Source: Nostoc linckia FACHB-104 | Lineage (GTDB): Bacteria; Cyanobacteriota; Cyanobacteriia; Cyanobacteriales; Nostocaceae | Direction of reading: 5' to 3' | Assembly: GCF_014696615.1 (NCBI RefSeq) | Contig: NZ_JACJQJ010000039.1 | Location: forward strand, 1 to 64,000 | Length of the DNA stretch: 64,000 bases | Shown: positions 12,637-21,619 of the stretch, piece by piece | How positions within the stretch are numbered: position 1 is the first letter of the stretch | Layout: every line of letters begins with the position of its first letter | Translations under genes and position numbers: made by a program | The notes under the pieces: generated by a model | What the model was told of the DNA's origin: nothing | What the model saw: the letters and a program-made list of their open reading frames with translations, nothing else | Databases searched by the model: none

Positions 12637-14157
12637 ATGAGCATTTCAATCAGACCTGACGAAATTAGTAGCATTATTCAACAGCAAATCGAGCAATACG
12701 ACCAAGATGTCAAAGTTGCTAACGTCGGTACCGTACTCCAAGTAGGTGACGGTATTGCCCGGATCTATGGTCTGGAAAAGGCTATGGCTGGGGAGCTATT
12801 GGAATTTGAAGACGGTACAGTTGGCATCGCCCAAAACTTAGAAGAAGACAACGTCGGTGCGGTGCTAATGGGTGAAGGTCGGGAAATTCAAGAAGGTAGC
12901 TCTGTAACCGCTACTGGAAGAATTGCCCAAGTACCCGTAGGGGAAGCGTTGATTGGACGAGTTGTTGATGCATTAGGTCGTCCTATCGATGGTAAAGGAG
13001 ATATCAAGTCTTCAGAAAACCGTTTGATTGAATCTCCAGCTCCTGGTATTATTGCTCGTCGTTCTGTACACGAACCGATGCAAACTGGGATTACAGCTAT
13101 CGACTCCATGATTCCCATCGGTCGTGGTCAGCGGGAGTTAATCATTGGTGACCGTCAAACTGGGAAAACTGCGATCGCAATTGACACAATCATCAACCAA
13201 AAAGGTGAAGATGTAGTTTGTGTATACGTTGCTATTGGTCAAAAAGCTTCCACCGTCGCTAACGTTGTCCAAACACTGCAAGACAAGGGCGCAATGGACT
13301 ACACCGTAGTCGTCGCCGCTAACGCCAGTGACCCTGCAACCCTACAATTCCTCGCTCCCTACACCGGAGCCACCATTGCTGAGTACTTCATGTACAAAGG
13401 CAAAGCTACTCTCGTCATTTACGATGACCTTTCCAAGCAAGCTCAAGCTTATCGTCAAATGTCCTTGCTGCTACGTCGTCCACCCGGACGGGAAGCTTAC
13501 CCTGGAGACGTATTCTACATTCACTCTCGCTTGTTGGAAAGAGCAGCAAAGCTGAGTGATGAATTGGGTAAAGGTAGCATGACCGCCCTGCCAATCATTG
13601 AAACTCAAGCAGGTGACGTATCAGCATATATCCCCACCAACGTAATTTCCATTACCGACGGTCAGATCTTCTTGTCTTCTGACTTATTTAACGCTGGTAT
13701 CCGTCCCGCTGTAAACCCCGGTATTTCCGTATCCCGTGTAGGTTCTGCGGCTCAAACCAAGGCAATGAAAAAAGTTGCCGGTAAGATTAAATTGGAACTA
13801 GCACAATTTGACGACCTGCAAGCCTTCGCGCAATTTGCTTCTGACTTAGATAAAGCTACCCAAGACCAGTTGGCCAGAGGTCAACGCTTACGGGAACTCC
13901 TGAAGCAGCCCCAAAATGACCCACTGTCTGTATATGAGCAAGTAGCAATTCTCTACGCAGGTATCAACGGTTATTTAGATGATATCCCTGTAGACAAAGT
14001 TACTAGCTTCACCAAAGGTCTCCGCGATTACTTGAAGACAGGCAAACCTCAGTACGCCCAAGCAGTACAAAGCTCTAAAGCACTGGGTGACGCAGAAGAA
14101 GCTGCTTTAAAGGAAGCGCTAAACGAATTCAAGAAGACCTTCAAAGCAACAGCGTAA
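12637..14157 (+). CDS. atpA: ATP synthase subunit alpha
   Basis: Alpha is the regulatory nucleotide-binding subunit of the F1 head. The 506-residue protein has the N-terminal beta barrel, the P-loop [13 protein letters not shown] at about 169-181, and the alpha-family signature [17 protein letters not shown] near 360. Its length matches cyanobacterial orthologues. It follows the delta gene after a 252-base spacer that contains AATTCAAAATT-type repeats. The beta and epsilon genes are not in this window, as expected for cyanobacteria, where they form a second locus. Confidence 0.98.
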   Translation: MSISIRPDEISSIIQQQIEQYDQDVKVANVGTVLQVGDGIARIYGLEKAMAGELLEFEDGTVGIAQNLEEDNVGAVLMGEGREIQEGSSVTATGRIAQVPVGEALIGRVVDALGRPIDGKGDIKSSENRLIESPAPGIIARRSVHEPMQTGITAIDSMIPIGRGQRELIIGDRQTGKTAIAIDTIINQKGEDVVCVYVAIGQKASTVANVVQTLQDKGAMDYTVVVAANASDPATLQFLAPYTGATIAEYFMYKGKATLVIYDDLSKQAQAYRQMSLLLRRPPGREAYPGDVFYIHSRLLERAAKLSDELGKGSMTALPIIETQAGDVSAYIPTNVISITDGQIFLSSDLFNAGIRPAVNPGISVSRVGSAAQTKAMKKVAGKIKLELAQFDDLQAFAQFASDLDKATQDQLARGQRLRELLKQPQNDPLSVYEQVAILYAGINGYLDDIPVDKVTSFTKGLRDYLKTGKPQYAQAVQSSKALGDAEEAALKEALNEFKKTFKATA

Positions 14158-14159
14158 GA

Positions 14160-14308
14160 CAGTGCTGAGTGTTGAGTGTTGAGTGCTGAGTAAGACAAGG
14201 AGTTGAAAGTAAGAAAACGCAAGTTCTTATAATCTAACAACCTACGAAGCTTAGTACTCAGCACTTTCTGCCACTCGGAACCCAGGACTCAGGACTCAGG
14301 ACTTAAGA
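14160..14308. repeat. STRR blocks in the alpha-gamma spacer
   Basis: Tandem GAGTGCT/GAGTGTT units (14162-14190) and, after 60 bases, ACTCAGG/ACTCAGC units (14254-14304) fill most of the spacer between the alpha and gamma genes. The opposite-sense copies could pair in the mRNA (TGAGTGCTGAGT with ACTCAGCACT). Confidence 0.7.
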
Positions 14309-14310
14309 AT

Positions 14311-15258
14311 ATGCCCAATCTTAAAGCAATACGCGATCGCATTCAGTCGGTCAAAAACACCAAAAAAATCACAGAAGCTATGCGACTGGTAGCTGCGGCG
14401 AGAGTACGCCGGGCACAAGAGCAAGTATTAGCCACCCGTCCATTTGCTGATAAATTAGCGCAAGTTTTATATGGTTTGCAAACCCGTCTGCGGTTTGAAG
14501 AAGCCAATTTGCCCCTGCTGAGAAAACGGGAAGTTAAAACAGTAGGTCTGTTAGTCATTGCAGGCGATCGCGGTCTATGTGGCGGTTACAATAGTAACGT
14601 CATTCGCCGTGCCGAAAATCGTGCCAAGGAACTCCAAGCCGAAGGTATAAATTACAAATTTGTCTTGGTAGGACGCAAGTCTATCCAATACTTCCAACGC
14701 CGTGACCAACCCATTGATGCTACCTACAGCGGCTTAGAACAAATTCCTACTGCAGCAGAAGCAACAAAGATTGCTGACGAATTGCTGTCTTTGTTCCTGT
14801 CGGAAAGTGTAGACCGCATCGAATTAATCTACACCCGATTTGTTTCCTTGGTTAGCTCACGTCCAGTTGTGCAAACCCTGCTTCCTTTAGATCCTCAAGG
14901 TTTAGAAGCCGCAGATGACGAAATCTTCCGCTTGACAACCCGTGGTGGTCAATTTGAAGTAGAACGCCAAAAAGTGACTACCGAAGCTCGTCCTTTCCCC
15001 CGCGACATGATTTTTGAACAAGATCCAGTGCAAATTCTGGATTCCCTATTGCCTTTATATTTGGGTAACCAGCTATTACGGGCATTACAAGAATCAGCTG
15101 CTAGTGAACTAGCTGCACGGATGACGGCGATGAACAACGCCAGCGACAACGCAGGTGAATTGATTAAAACCCTATCGTTGTCTTACAACAAAGCTCGACA
15201 AGCTGCAATTACTCAAGAACTTCTAGAAGTTGTTGGTGGTGCTGAAGCATTAACTTAG
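14311..15258 (+). CDS. atpC: ATP synthase subunit gamma
   Basis: Gamma is the central rotor shaft of F1. The 315-residue protein has the N-terminal helix ([20 protein letters not shown]) and the C-terminal helix with [19 protein letters not shown]. Between about 195 and 235 it carries the extra segment found only in cyanobacterial and plastid gamma. That segment has no cysteine here ([16 protein letters not shown]), so the thiol switch of plants is absent, as in other cyanobacteria. It is the last gene of the operon and is followed by a strong terminator. Many bacteria use the symbol atpG for gamma. Confidence 0.98.
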   Translation: MPNLKAIRDRIQSVKNTKKITEAMRLVAAARVRRAQEQVLATRPFADKLAQVLYGLQTRLRFEEANLPLLRKREVKTVGLLVIAGDRGLCGGYNSNVIRRAENRAKELQAEGINYKFVLVGRKSIQYFQRRDQPIDATYSGLEQIPTAAEATKIADELLSLFLSESVDRIELIYTRFVSLVSSRPVVQTLLPLDPQGLEAADDEIFRLTTRGGQFEVERQKVTTEARPFPRDMIFEQDPVQILDSLLPLYLGNQLLRALQESAASELAARMTAMNNASDNAGELIKTLSLSYNKARQAAITQELLEVVGGAEALT

Positions 15259-15709
15259 GGATTTGTCAATTGTTAGGTATAAAAAATAGCCAATTGCTAG
15301 TTATTTACAGATTAGCGATTGGCTATTTTTAGTGGTTGCGATCAAAGATTATTTGCTAGATTCAACAATCATCGCGATTCTTCCTCATCTCCCTTATACC
15401 AATTCTCCAAAATTAAGCAACAGATACAAACTCAAAAACCCTTGCTACATATGGCTTTCTAAATTTTGAATTTTGCGGAAAGTCTGAGTGGAGGTTTCCT
15501 CCATACACCGAAGGGGTTGCCGCAGGTATCAGAACTTTCCAAGAGAGAATTTTGAATTTTGAATTGGTATTATTCCCAGTCCCCAATCCTCCAACATATC
15601 TGTAATCCAGGATACCCACCAATAATTATCAAAAAGTAAAGTTTCTTGCGAAACTCCTGACAAGCGCTGATAATTGCCTCAAAGCTCAAGCATTAAGGAG
15701 AAGCTAAAC
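15259..15709. other. Intergenic region after the atp operon
   Basis: It contains the atp terminator (15282-15330) and short TTTTGAATT repeats (15467-15475 and 15551-15568). The remainder, including the leader of the lipoprotein gene, shows no gene or clear structure. Confidence 0.5.
15282..15330 (+). terminator. Terminator of the atp operon
   Basis: AAAAATAGCCAAT (15282-15294) pairs perfectly with ATTGGCTATTTTT (15318-15330). A U-G wobble and GCTA/TAGC extend the stem to 18 pairs with a 13-base loop. It ends in a T5 run, 23 bases past the gamma stop codon. The A-rich left arm suggests it may work in both directions. Confidence 0.88.
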
Positions 15710-16219
15710 ATGACTTTAACCCGTGGGCGTAGGATTTTAGCTGCTTTATTACTATCAGTATTATTGCTGACATCAGCCTGTAGTGCTAAAACGCCTGGAC
15801 GCTTTGATCAGGCGCAGCAAGAAAGCAGTCGCCAAAGAAGTGGTCAAGCAGTTGCCAAAAATGCAACTCAGGGTAGTAAATTGAACCAGTTCTTCCCCAG
15901 TGGAGGGGATGGCTACCAACGCGTTTATACTCAAGAGAAAAAAGGCTTTTCGGAAGCGAATTTGAAAAAAGATGGCAAGGTAGTAGCGCAACTAGCCATT
16001 TCCGACACCACTAGTACTCCCACTGCAGCGGCAAAATTCTCTAATAGTAGCAAAAAAGTTGCTGGTTATCCTGCAGTCACACTTGGTAATACTCAAACTT
16101 CAATTTTGGTTGGTAAATACCAAGTAAAAGCAATTTCCAAAGACCCAACATTTACAGCCGCAGACAGAGAAGCTTGGTTAGAAAAATTCAATTTAAATGG
16201 TTTGGCTAAACTCAAATAA
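15710..16219 (+). CDS. Predicted lipoprotein of unknown function
   Basis: A 169-residue secreted protein with a type II signal peptide; the lipobox LTSACS places the lipidated Cys near residue 23. The mature part is polar, with no recognised domain. It contains a Gly/Asp segment (FFPSGGDGYQRVYTQEKKGF) and a C-terminal YQVKAISKDPTFTAADREAW stretch. I chose ATG 15710 because AAGGAG precedes it by 9 bases; an upstream TTG at 15674 would bury the signal peptide. It probably sits on the outer face of the plasma membrane. I recall similar proteins only from cyanobacteria and cannot propose a function. Confidence 0.75.
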   Translation: MTLTRGRRILAALLLSVLLLTSACSAKTPGRFDQAQQESSRQRSGQAVAKNATQGSKLNQFFPSGGDGYQRVYTQEKKGFSEANLKKDGKVVAQLAISDTTSTPTAAAKFSNSSKKVAGYPAVTLGNTQTSILVGKYQVKAISKDPTFTAADREAWLEKFNLNGLAKLK

Positions 16220-16363
16220 TACCAAATTGGCATAGTTAGTATTGTTTGAGAATCTGGAAGCAGCCTTGTGTTCCGGGTTTTCAATTCTCAAATCTAAAAT
16301 CCAAAATTGGTATAAGCTGCACAAGAAAAATAAAAATTACATCACAGCAATAAGGAGATTATT

Positions 16364-17251
16364 TTGAGTAAACCGATTTTTCAGTTGGTTGATGAACTAC
16401 CAACCAGTAATTTGACTGTTTCTATGTTGAACGCCCTAGATTTTGTTGCTCCTGGTCAGTGGCAAAATACTGTAGGGTTTGTCAACACAATTAAAACTGT
16501 GACTGGTGAAAGTGACGAAGCGCTGATTCAGCAAATTGGCGAACGGGCAATTTATCTTTTCAACGATAAATCCCAAGGATACCAAACAGCTTTGTGGCTA
16601 TATCAAACCGTTGATGGTACAGATAAAGCCCTGGGTGCAGCAGCTTTAGCTAATAAGGTGGGCGAGAAAATTCCCCTGTTAGGTTTTTTAAATAGTGTCA
16701 CTCCCAAACCTGACAAAGCCCAAACTATTGACTTGACATTAAAAGTTGTGGCTGAATTGGTAGCTTTCTGCCAAATTAATGGCATTCCCGGAGACAGCAT
16801 TGGTGATTTTGTCGCTTCTTTGGGTGAGTATAGCGGTGAATCATTGATTCGGATGGTTGCATTAGTCTGCGTTGACGGCTTGATACCTTTGGGGCCTGAC
16901 TTTATTAGCAAAGCTATATCTGGGCTCAGTCAAACAAATCCCCAGGAGTTAGAACAAAGTTCAACTTTTCAAGGTATCAAAGATGTTATCCCTGGTAACA
17001 ATGCTGGCAGTAAGCTGAACTTTATTGGTGAAAGCTTTGATTCTGTGAAAGGTTGGATGAATGGTCTTGTTACTTCCAATAATTTAACACCACAAACTGT
17101 TGTCGGTCATTTACAAAATTTCGTCGAATTTTCGGATAGTAAATTAGATTATCTAGCAGCGTTTTTGGATGTAGCAACCAATTACTATGAGCACACAGGG
17201 ACGCAAACTCTGGCGCGTCGTTTGATTGAACGAGCTGTGGCTGAGATTTAA
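16364..17251 (+). CDS. Conserved helical protein of unknown function
   Basis: A 295-residue protein predicted to be largely alpha-helical, with no signal peptide or clear membrane segment. It starts with TTG at 16364; AAGGAG six bases upstream supports that start (MSKPIFQLVDELPTSNLTV). The sequence shows no catalytic motif that I recognise. It follows the lipoprotein gene on the same strand after about 145 bases but has its own ribosome site, so co-transcription is uncertain. A strong hairpin terminator follows. Confidence 0.7.
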   Translation: MSKPIFQLVDELPTSNLTVSMLNALDFVAPGQWQNTVGFVNTIKTVTGESDEALIQQIGERAIYLFNDKSQGYQTALWLYQTVDGTDKALGAAALANKVGEKIPLLGFLNSVTPKPDKAQTIDLTLKVVAELVAFCQINGIPGDSIGDFVASLGEYSGESLIRMVALVCVDGLIPLGPDFISKAISGLSQTNPQELEQSSTFQGIKDVIPGNNAGSKLNFIGESFDSVKGWMNGLVTSNNLTPQTVVGHLQNFVEFSDSKLDYLAAFLDVATNYYEHTGTQTLARRLIERAVAEI

Positions 17252-17334
17252 TCTCATAGGTAATTGGTATTGAGTAATGGGTAATGTTGGCAATTATCTA
17301 TTACTCATACCAATTATCAATAAATCAAATTATG

Positions 17335-17383
17335 TAAAAGGGTTATTAGGGGAAAGATAGAGTGAAATAACCCTTTTATTTTT
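17335..17383 (+). terminator. Terminator after the helical protein gene
   Basis: TAAAAGGGTTATT (17335-17347) pairs with AATAACCCTTTTA (17366-17378) over 13 bases with an 18-base loop, followed by TTTTT. Its symmetry would also serve the convergent minus-strand gene that ends at 17436. Confidence 0.85.
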
Positions 17384-17435
17384 CCCCTTACCCCCTGGGA
17401 TTTTAATGATAAGCCTTTCACCTTACACTATATAT

Positions 17436-18176
17436 TTACTTGTGGGCCAAATTAAGTTCGGCTGCGATCGCATATAAGTATGGTTGAAAAATGGCCCAAT
17501 CATCTAATCTATCGAACTTGCCTGTGGCTGAAGCTGGGTCATAAGCACTAGTTATCACGTAAAGTGCAGTACCATCAAAGGTTATATGGCTAATATGTTG
17601 TTCTTGAACTCCTCCTTGGCGTTTTAGTCCCACAAACCCATAGCGGATTCCTGGAAGTTTCCCAACAGTTACTGTTTGGGGGGGATGGCTGGAGAAGATA
17701 ATCTCATTTTTATATGTAGCCTGACGGTCTTTCGAGATCGCACTATAGTAGTCTGTTACCCAAGCTTTCAGTGCTGTTAATACCTGAGTTTGGTACTGAG
17801 GGTTTTGGGTATCCACTTTGCTACCTGGGGGAATCCCAACTGCTTCTAGCTTCTTTTGAAAATCGGGATTTTTTGCTAATGGGTAAACTCCAATCTCAAC
17901 TGTACCTAAAAGTTTGCCTTGGTCTGAGACACATAAAAGCGGTGTATTTCCCTTACAAGGAACTACTTGCCAATTGTTAGGCGCACTTTTGTTAACCAAA
18001 ACCTTCTGCCAAATATTCCCTTCTGCTTCATTAGGACTAGTTTTATTTAATGGCTGTACTACAGGGTTTTTCTGCGGGGGATTGTTTGCAGAAAACAGAA
18101 GCGGAACAAATTTAACTCCAACTGGGATTAATGCTACTAAGGTAGCACCAATTAAAAGATGATAAAGGCGCAACAT
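17436..18176 (-). CDS. Membrane-anchored protein of unknown function
   Basis: A 246-residue protein with an N-terminal uncleaved signal or anchor (about 5-30, HLLIGATLVALIPVGVKFVP). A proline/asparagine-rich linker and a globular extracytoplasmic part follow. That part contains two cysteines, in VPCKGNTPLLCVS, spaced for a disulfide. Two repeats of a phrase like LGTVEIGVYPL and VGKLPGIRYGFVG hint at a beta-rich domain. No family is recognised. It is convergent with the preceding gene and shares its terminator. The next upstream gene on this strand is over 550 bases away. Confidence 0.65.
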   Translation of the reverse strand: MLRLYHLLIGATLVALIPVGVKFVPLLFSANNPPQKNPVVQPLNKTSPNEAEGNIWQKVLVNKSAPNNWQVVPCKGNTPLLCVSDQGKLLGTVEIGVYPLAKNPDFQKKLEAVGIPPGSKVDTQNPQYQTQVLTALKAWVTDYYSAISKDRQATYKNEIIFSSHPPQTVTVGKLPGIRYGFVGLKRQGGVQEQHISHITFDGTALYVITSAYDPASATGKFDRLDDWAIFQPYLYAIAAELNLAHK

Positions 18177-18727
18177 TTTATCTGAAAATTTAGAATTAGA
18201 GATTGCATTATGAAAGTATCTACGACACTTTGTAAGTATACAAAGAAGATAGCTCTAGATAACTGTAAGTTCCGCAAAATACACTTTTAGTCGTAGTGAT
18301 GAATTTTATTAGTACTGATGCAAGAATCAGTTGATTGATCAGGACTTAAGCAACTGGCACTGGACAACCACTGCGGCATAAATTTTTCATGCTCTTTTTG
18401 TCTACAAGCGAAATCCAGCAACTGGTGAAAATTCAGCGGCGAAGCAGAGTGAAGGCGTGCGATCTGCGACCATCTTGACTAAGTGTCACGAGTCTTTTTG
18501 CCCATAACCAGGAACCGCTGAATCTAGCGTAGGGTTCCCCAGTTGTATTAATCTTCCTTGTTGCAGTTTTTTGTTAACGATCACCACATTAAATTTATGT
18601 TTGTTTAGACAAGATGTATCACTCTAAAAAGTTTTTAATAATTAATATTTTATGTAGCCATACTTCTCAATTACTAACCAGGTGTCTGTTTTATAGATAA
18701 CAGCGCAAATGGTAAAAATATTATTAA
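18177..18727. other. Intergenic region with a structured core
   Basis: No coding frame. The left part should carry the promoter of the anchored protein gene. The middle (18419-18545) is a GC-richer stretch with nested inverted repeats, listed separately. The right part is very AT-rich. Confidence 0.5.
18419..18545. other. Nested inverted-repeat element, possible structured RNA or element remnant
   Basis: CAACTGG (18419-18425) pairs with CCAGTTG (18539-18545), and ATTCAGCGG (18431-18439) pairs with CCGCTGAAT (18515-18523). Inside are GCAGA/TCTGC and GACT/AGTC hairpins. The GC content is higher than the flanks. It could be a structured RNA or the remains of a small mobile element (a GGACTTAAGCAACTGG stretch nearby at 18341 resembles element ends). 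The identity is unknown. Confidence 0.4.
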
Positions 18728-19540
18728 TTATTTCTTTTTCTTGCGGGAAGTTTTACCTGACTTCTTCTTTGCAGGTTTAGCGATTGGAGCAAAACCACGA
18801 GAATTTTTAGAATCATCCACAGTTTCATCAATAGAAGCAAAATAATCCCTCATCTCCTGATGAGTGAACCTGCGTTCTGGGATTTGGTCACGGGTTTTCA
18901 GTCCCATTGCAACTTGTACCTCACCCCAGTCGCCGGCAATAAAAGGAATTACACAATTAGCCGCAAAAGCTTGCTCGATGACATTAGCAGACTCGACAGC
19001 CTGTAAACTAATTAAGTTAGCAACGAGAAAGGCATTAAATTCCGCGTGATTGCTAGCAAATAGCGCTAGTTGTTGGGTAATAACATTAACACATTCAGTT
19101 CTTGCTTCTGGATAGTGTTGTCCTATTTCACTAATACAATCTGCTGCTGTAGTTCGAGCATAGATATGATATTGAGAGTCAGCCAGGTAAGCACTCAGTG
19201 CGGGAATCGACACCGGGCCAATCATTTGAAATACTTGTGGCATTTCCGTGCTAACCCAGTCAACATCTTCCATTTCTTCAAACAGATTTAACAGAGGTGC
19301 GATCGCATCTTCTGCTTTCAACTGTCCTAGCGATCGCCAAGCATGAAGTGTAGACCAAACCTCATCACTATCAGAGTCAGCCCAAATTAGTTCTTCATCA
19401 GTGAGCATCCGAATTAAATCGGGTATATGCTCAGGTTTAAGACCAAGTTCTGCTACATAATTTGGCCATTCTTTGTAGTTGCGACAATCACCATAGCTCA
19501 AAAGGCGATCTACAGGAGGTGGATAGCTGACTGAGGTCAT
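18728..19540 (-). CDS. HEAT-like repeat protein (DUF1186-like)
   Basis: A 270-residue soluble protein built from helical pairs of HEAT type between about 35 and 190 (e.g. DAIAPLLNLFEEMEDVDW and IGPVSIPALSAYLADSQYH). An acidic N-terminal half and a short basic tail (KPAKKKSGKTSRKKKK) complete it. Such proteins usually act as scaffolds. The middle resembles the DUF1186 family, although I cannot confirm this without a profile search. The very basic C-terminus could bind nucleic acid or membranes. It is monocistronic on the minus strand. Confidence 0.6.
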   Translation of the reverse strand: MTSVSYPPPVDRLLSYGDCRNYKEWPNYVAELGLKPEHIPDLIRMLTDEELIWADSDSDEVWSTLHAWRSLGQLKAEDAIAPLLNLFEEMEDVDWVSTEMPQVFQMIGPVSIPALSAYLADSQYHIYARTTAADCISEIGQHYPEARTECVNVITQQLALFASNHAEFNAFLVANLISLQAVESANVIEQAFAANCVIPFIAGDWGEVQVAMGLKTRDQIPERRFTHQEMRDYFASIDETVDDSKNSRGFAPIAKPAKKKSGKTSRKKKK

Positions 19541-19700
19541 GTTAACTTTTTGATTCCTGTAATTGAGATTACCATGCTCTTTAGGAAGAGAACGGGGAAC
19601 AGTCAGAAAAACCTGCCTAAATATAGCGTTTAAAATACTTAAATTTATTTATCAAAAGATATGTAGCAGTTTTCTAGTATTTTGAAACATACTATTTTGA

Positions 19701-19721
19701 GGGCACAGCATTGCTGTGCCC
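19701..19721. repeat. Dispersed palindrome, GGGCACAGCA family
   Basis: Perfect 10-base arms GGGCACAGCA / TGCTGTGCCC around a single T, between the HEAT-repeat and GST genes. Same family as 207-229 and 51001-51027. Confidence 0.75.
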
Positions 19722-19773
19722 CTACCTGTTTTATCTACACCAAGTGTTTACAATCTGCTAGTATCAAGAATTT

Positions 19774-20472
19774 TTAGCGCTGAATTGTTTGTGCGGATTG
19801 ATTAAATAATAAATTCCGTGATTTCTCAATATCCAGTGCTTGATTTTTAAATGCCTCTGCTTTTTCGTAAGCGCGAATTGTCGCTGGACGTGCCTTAATT
19901 GCTGCAAACCACCGCTGTAAATTGGGAAAATCTTCTAACTTTTGATTTTGGCTTTCGTAAGGCACAATCCAAGGATAAGCTGCAATATCAGCTATGGAAT
20001 AATCACCAGCTACAAATTCTCTATCAGCTAATCTTTTATCCAGAACTGCATACAAGCGTCCAGTTTCTTTGACGTAGCGGTTAATAGCATAGTCAATTTT
20101 CTCTGGCGCGTATTGGCTAAAGTGGTGATTCTGTCCAGCCATAGGCCCTAAACCGCCCATCTGCCAAAATAACCATTGCAGAACTTCAACCCGTTGCTGC
20201 ACATCTTGGGGGATTAATTTCCCTGTTTTTTCTGCTAAATACAACAGAATTGCACCAGATTCAAAAACAGAAATTGGTGCGCCGCCATTTACAGGTTCAT
20301 GGTCAACAATTGCAGGAATACGATTATTAGGTGAAATTTGCAAAAACTCAGGCTTAAATTGGTCACCTGCACCAATATTTACAGGAATAATATTATAAGG
20401 AATTCCAACTTCTTCCAAGAAAATTGTGATTTTATGTCCGTTGGGAGTCGTCCAGTAATAAAGGTCAATCAT
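19774..20472 (-). CDS. Glutathione S-transferase family protein
   Basis: A 232-residue cytosolic protein with a thioredoxin-like N-terminal GST domain (MIDLYYWTTPNGHKITIFLE; the NNRIPAIVD cis-proline motif near 52; the FESGAILLYLAEK glutathione-site motif near 70). An all-helical C-terminal domain follows (GDYSIADIAAYPWI near 165). It resembles bacterial YfcG/Yghu-type disulfide reductases more than detoxifying GSTs. I chose the ATG at 20472; a longer frame upstream is only low-complexity repeat sequence read through. It lies downstream of an SDR gene on the same strand, separated by a 140-base STRR block. Confidence 0.9.
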   Translation of the reverse strand: MIDLYYWTTPNGHKITIFLEEVGIPYNIIPVNIGAGDQFKPEFLQISPNNRIPAIVDHEPVNGGAPISVFESGAILLYLAEKTGKLIPQDVQQRVEVLQWLFWQMGGLGPMAGQNHHFSQYAPEKIDYAINRYVKETGRLYAVLDKRLADREFVAGDYSIADIAAYPWIVPYESQNQKLEDFPNLQRWFAAIKARPATIRAYEKAEAFKNQALDIEKSRNLLFNQSAQTIQR

Positions 20473-20512
20473 TGGTATTTTCCCTGTTTTAATTTTGATA
20501 TTTGGTGTTGCA

Positions 20513-20655
20513 TGGGGTAATGGGTAATGGGTAATGGGTAATGGGTAATGGGTAATTGGTAATTCGGTGTTTCTCCCTAATCCCCAGTCCCCAGTCCCCA
20601 GTCCCCAGTCCCTAATCCCCAGTCCCCAGTCCCCAATCCCCATTCTCCATTCCCC
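20513..20655. repeat. Long STRR block between the SDR and GST genes
   Basis: About five GGGTAAT units are followed by a long run of CCCCAGT and CCCCAAT heptamers, filling the gap between the SDR stop codon and the GST start. It reads as GDWGLG repeats in one frame but shows no sign of being real protein. Confidence 0.9.
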
Positions 20656-20659
20656 ATCT

Positions 20660-21349
20660 TTAAAAACGCTCAACCCAAGGACGTAGTTCAACTTCCCAAG
20701 TCCAGGCGCTGCGGGGTTGATTTAGGATGTTGAGATAAGTTTGAGCGATCGCATCTGGATCGAGGGTGCTATCGGGATTGTCTGCTGGATCTAAGCGTTC
20801 TGCAGAACGGATGGCACCATCAATAACAAAATGCGCTACATGGATATTCTTGGGTGCGAGTTCTCTGGCGATACTTTGAGCTAAACCCCGCAGGGCAAAT
20901 TTACCCATTGCAAAGGGTGCTGATTGTGGATAACCTTTGATGCTGGCTGAGGCTCCAGTAAAAAAGATAGCACCACCCCCCTGCTGTAACATTCTTTTGG
21001 CGGCAGCTTGGGCGACTAAAAAGCCACCATAGGCAGTTACCTCTAGGGTTTTGGCAACTTCATCAGGATCTAAATCAATTAACGGCCCGCGTACTCGAAA
21101 GCTGGGGTTGTAAACAACAACTGTAGGAGTACTCAGTTTATTTTCAACATCGATAAATAACTGGTTTACTTCCTCTGGTTTTGACGCATCAGCAGCAAAG
21201 CTGACGGCTGCAATTTCACTGCTGAGTTGCGTCAGCTTCTCAATGCGACGGGCTGCTAAAGCTATTTGGTATCCTTCTTTAGCCAATAAGCGGGCGATAG
21301 AGGCACTCAGCCCACTACCAGCACCGACTATCAAAGCTGTTTTTGCCAT
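20660..21349 (-). CDS. Short-chain dehydrogenase/reductase
   Basis: A 229-residue NAD(P)-dependent oxidoreductase of the classical SDR fold. The cofactor motif is GAGSGLSASIARLL at residues 8-21, with an Arg pair (ALAARR) after beta-2 that favours NADPH. The active-site region reads TGASASIKGYPQSAPFAMGKFAL. The usual Tyr of YxxxK is replaced by Phe (FAMGK), so catalysis may be altered. The start MAKTALIVGAG at 21349 has AAGGAG 11 bases upstream. It lies in a minus-strand run with GST and an MFS transporter, but STRR blocks interrupt the spacers. The substrate is unknown. Confidence 0.85.
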   Translation of the reverse strand: MAKTALIVGAGSGLSASIARLLAKEGYQIALAARRIEKLTQLSSEIAAVSFAADASKPEEVNQLFIDVENKLSTPTVVVYNPSFRVRGPLIDLDPDEVAKTLEVTAYGGFLVAQAAAKRMLQQGGGAIFFTGASASIKGYPQSAPFAMGKFALRGLAQSIARELAPKNIHVAHFVIDGAIRSAERLDPADNPDSTLDPDAIAQTYLNILNQPRSAWTWEVELRPWVERF

Positions 21350-21439
21350 AGGTGCAATACTCCTTCTAATAATGCACTGATAGTTGTGAATTGGCGTTGC
21401 TGAATTTGAATTAGGACTCACCCAAGTGTCACATTTTTT

Positions 21440-21522
21440 TTGTTTAGGCTGTCCAGAGTCAAGAGTCAAAAGTCCAAACAACCTGAATTTTTGACCCTTG
21501 ACCCTTGACCCTTGACTCTTAA
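21440..21522. repeat. STRR block, GAGTCAA and TTGACCC units
   Basis: GAGTCAA/AAGTCCA units are followed by four TTGACCC/TTGACTC heptamers in the opposite sense, so the block could fold on itself. It is located upstream of the SDR start. Confidence 0.7.
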
Positions 21523-21619
21523 AGCAGAAGATGAGCGCACCAGTTTCGTAAGTCCTGTGAATATAAAATTCAATATGATTCTTTGCAAATAATCTGCAAG
21601 TTCAGCCTTTGGCGTGAAA

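Noticed and set aside
16603-16911. 102-codon minus-strand open frame inside the helical protein gene
   Set aside because: Antisense to a gene with a good ribosome site and family-like composition; no independent support.
18177-18727. tRNA or 6S RNA gene
   Set aside because: No cloverleaf with a TTCGA loop was found, and the hairpin pattern does not fit the single long 6S hairpin.
20513-20655. Possible CRISPR array
   Set aside because: Repeat units are 7 bases with no spacers of constant length; these are STRR sequences.
20473-20691. N-terminal extension of the GST reading frame
   Set aside because: It is made of STRR heptamers (GDWGLG repeats) and the family N-terminus MIDLYYW starts after it.
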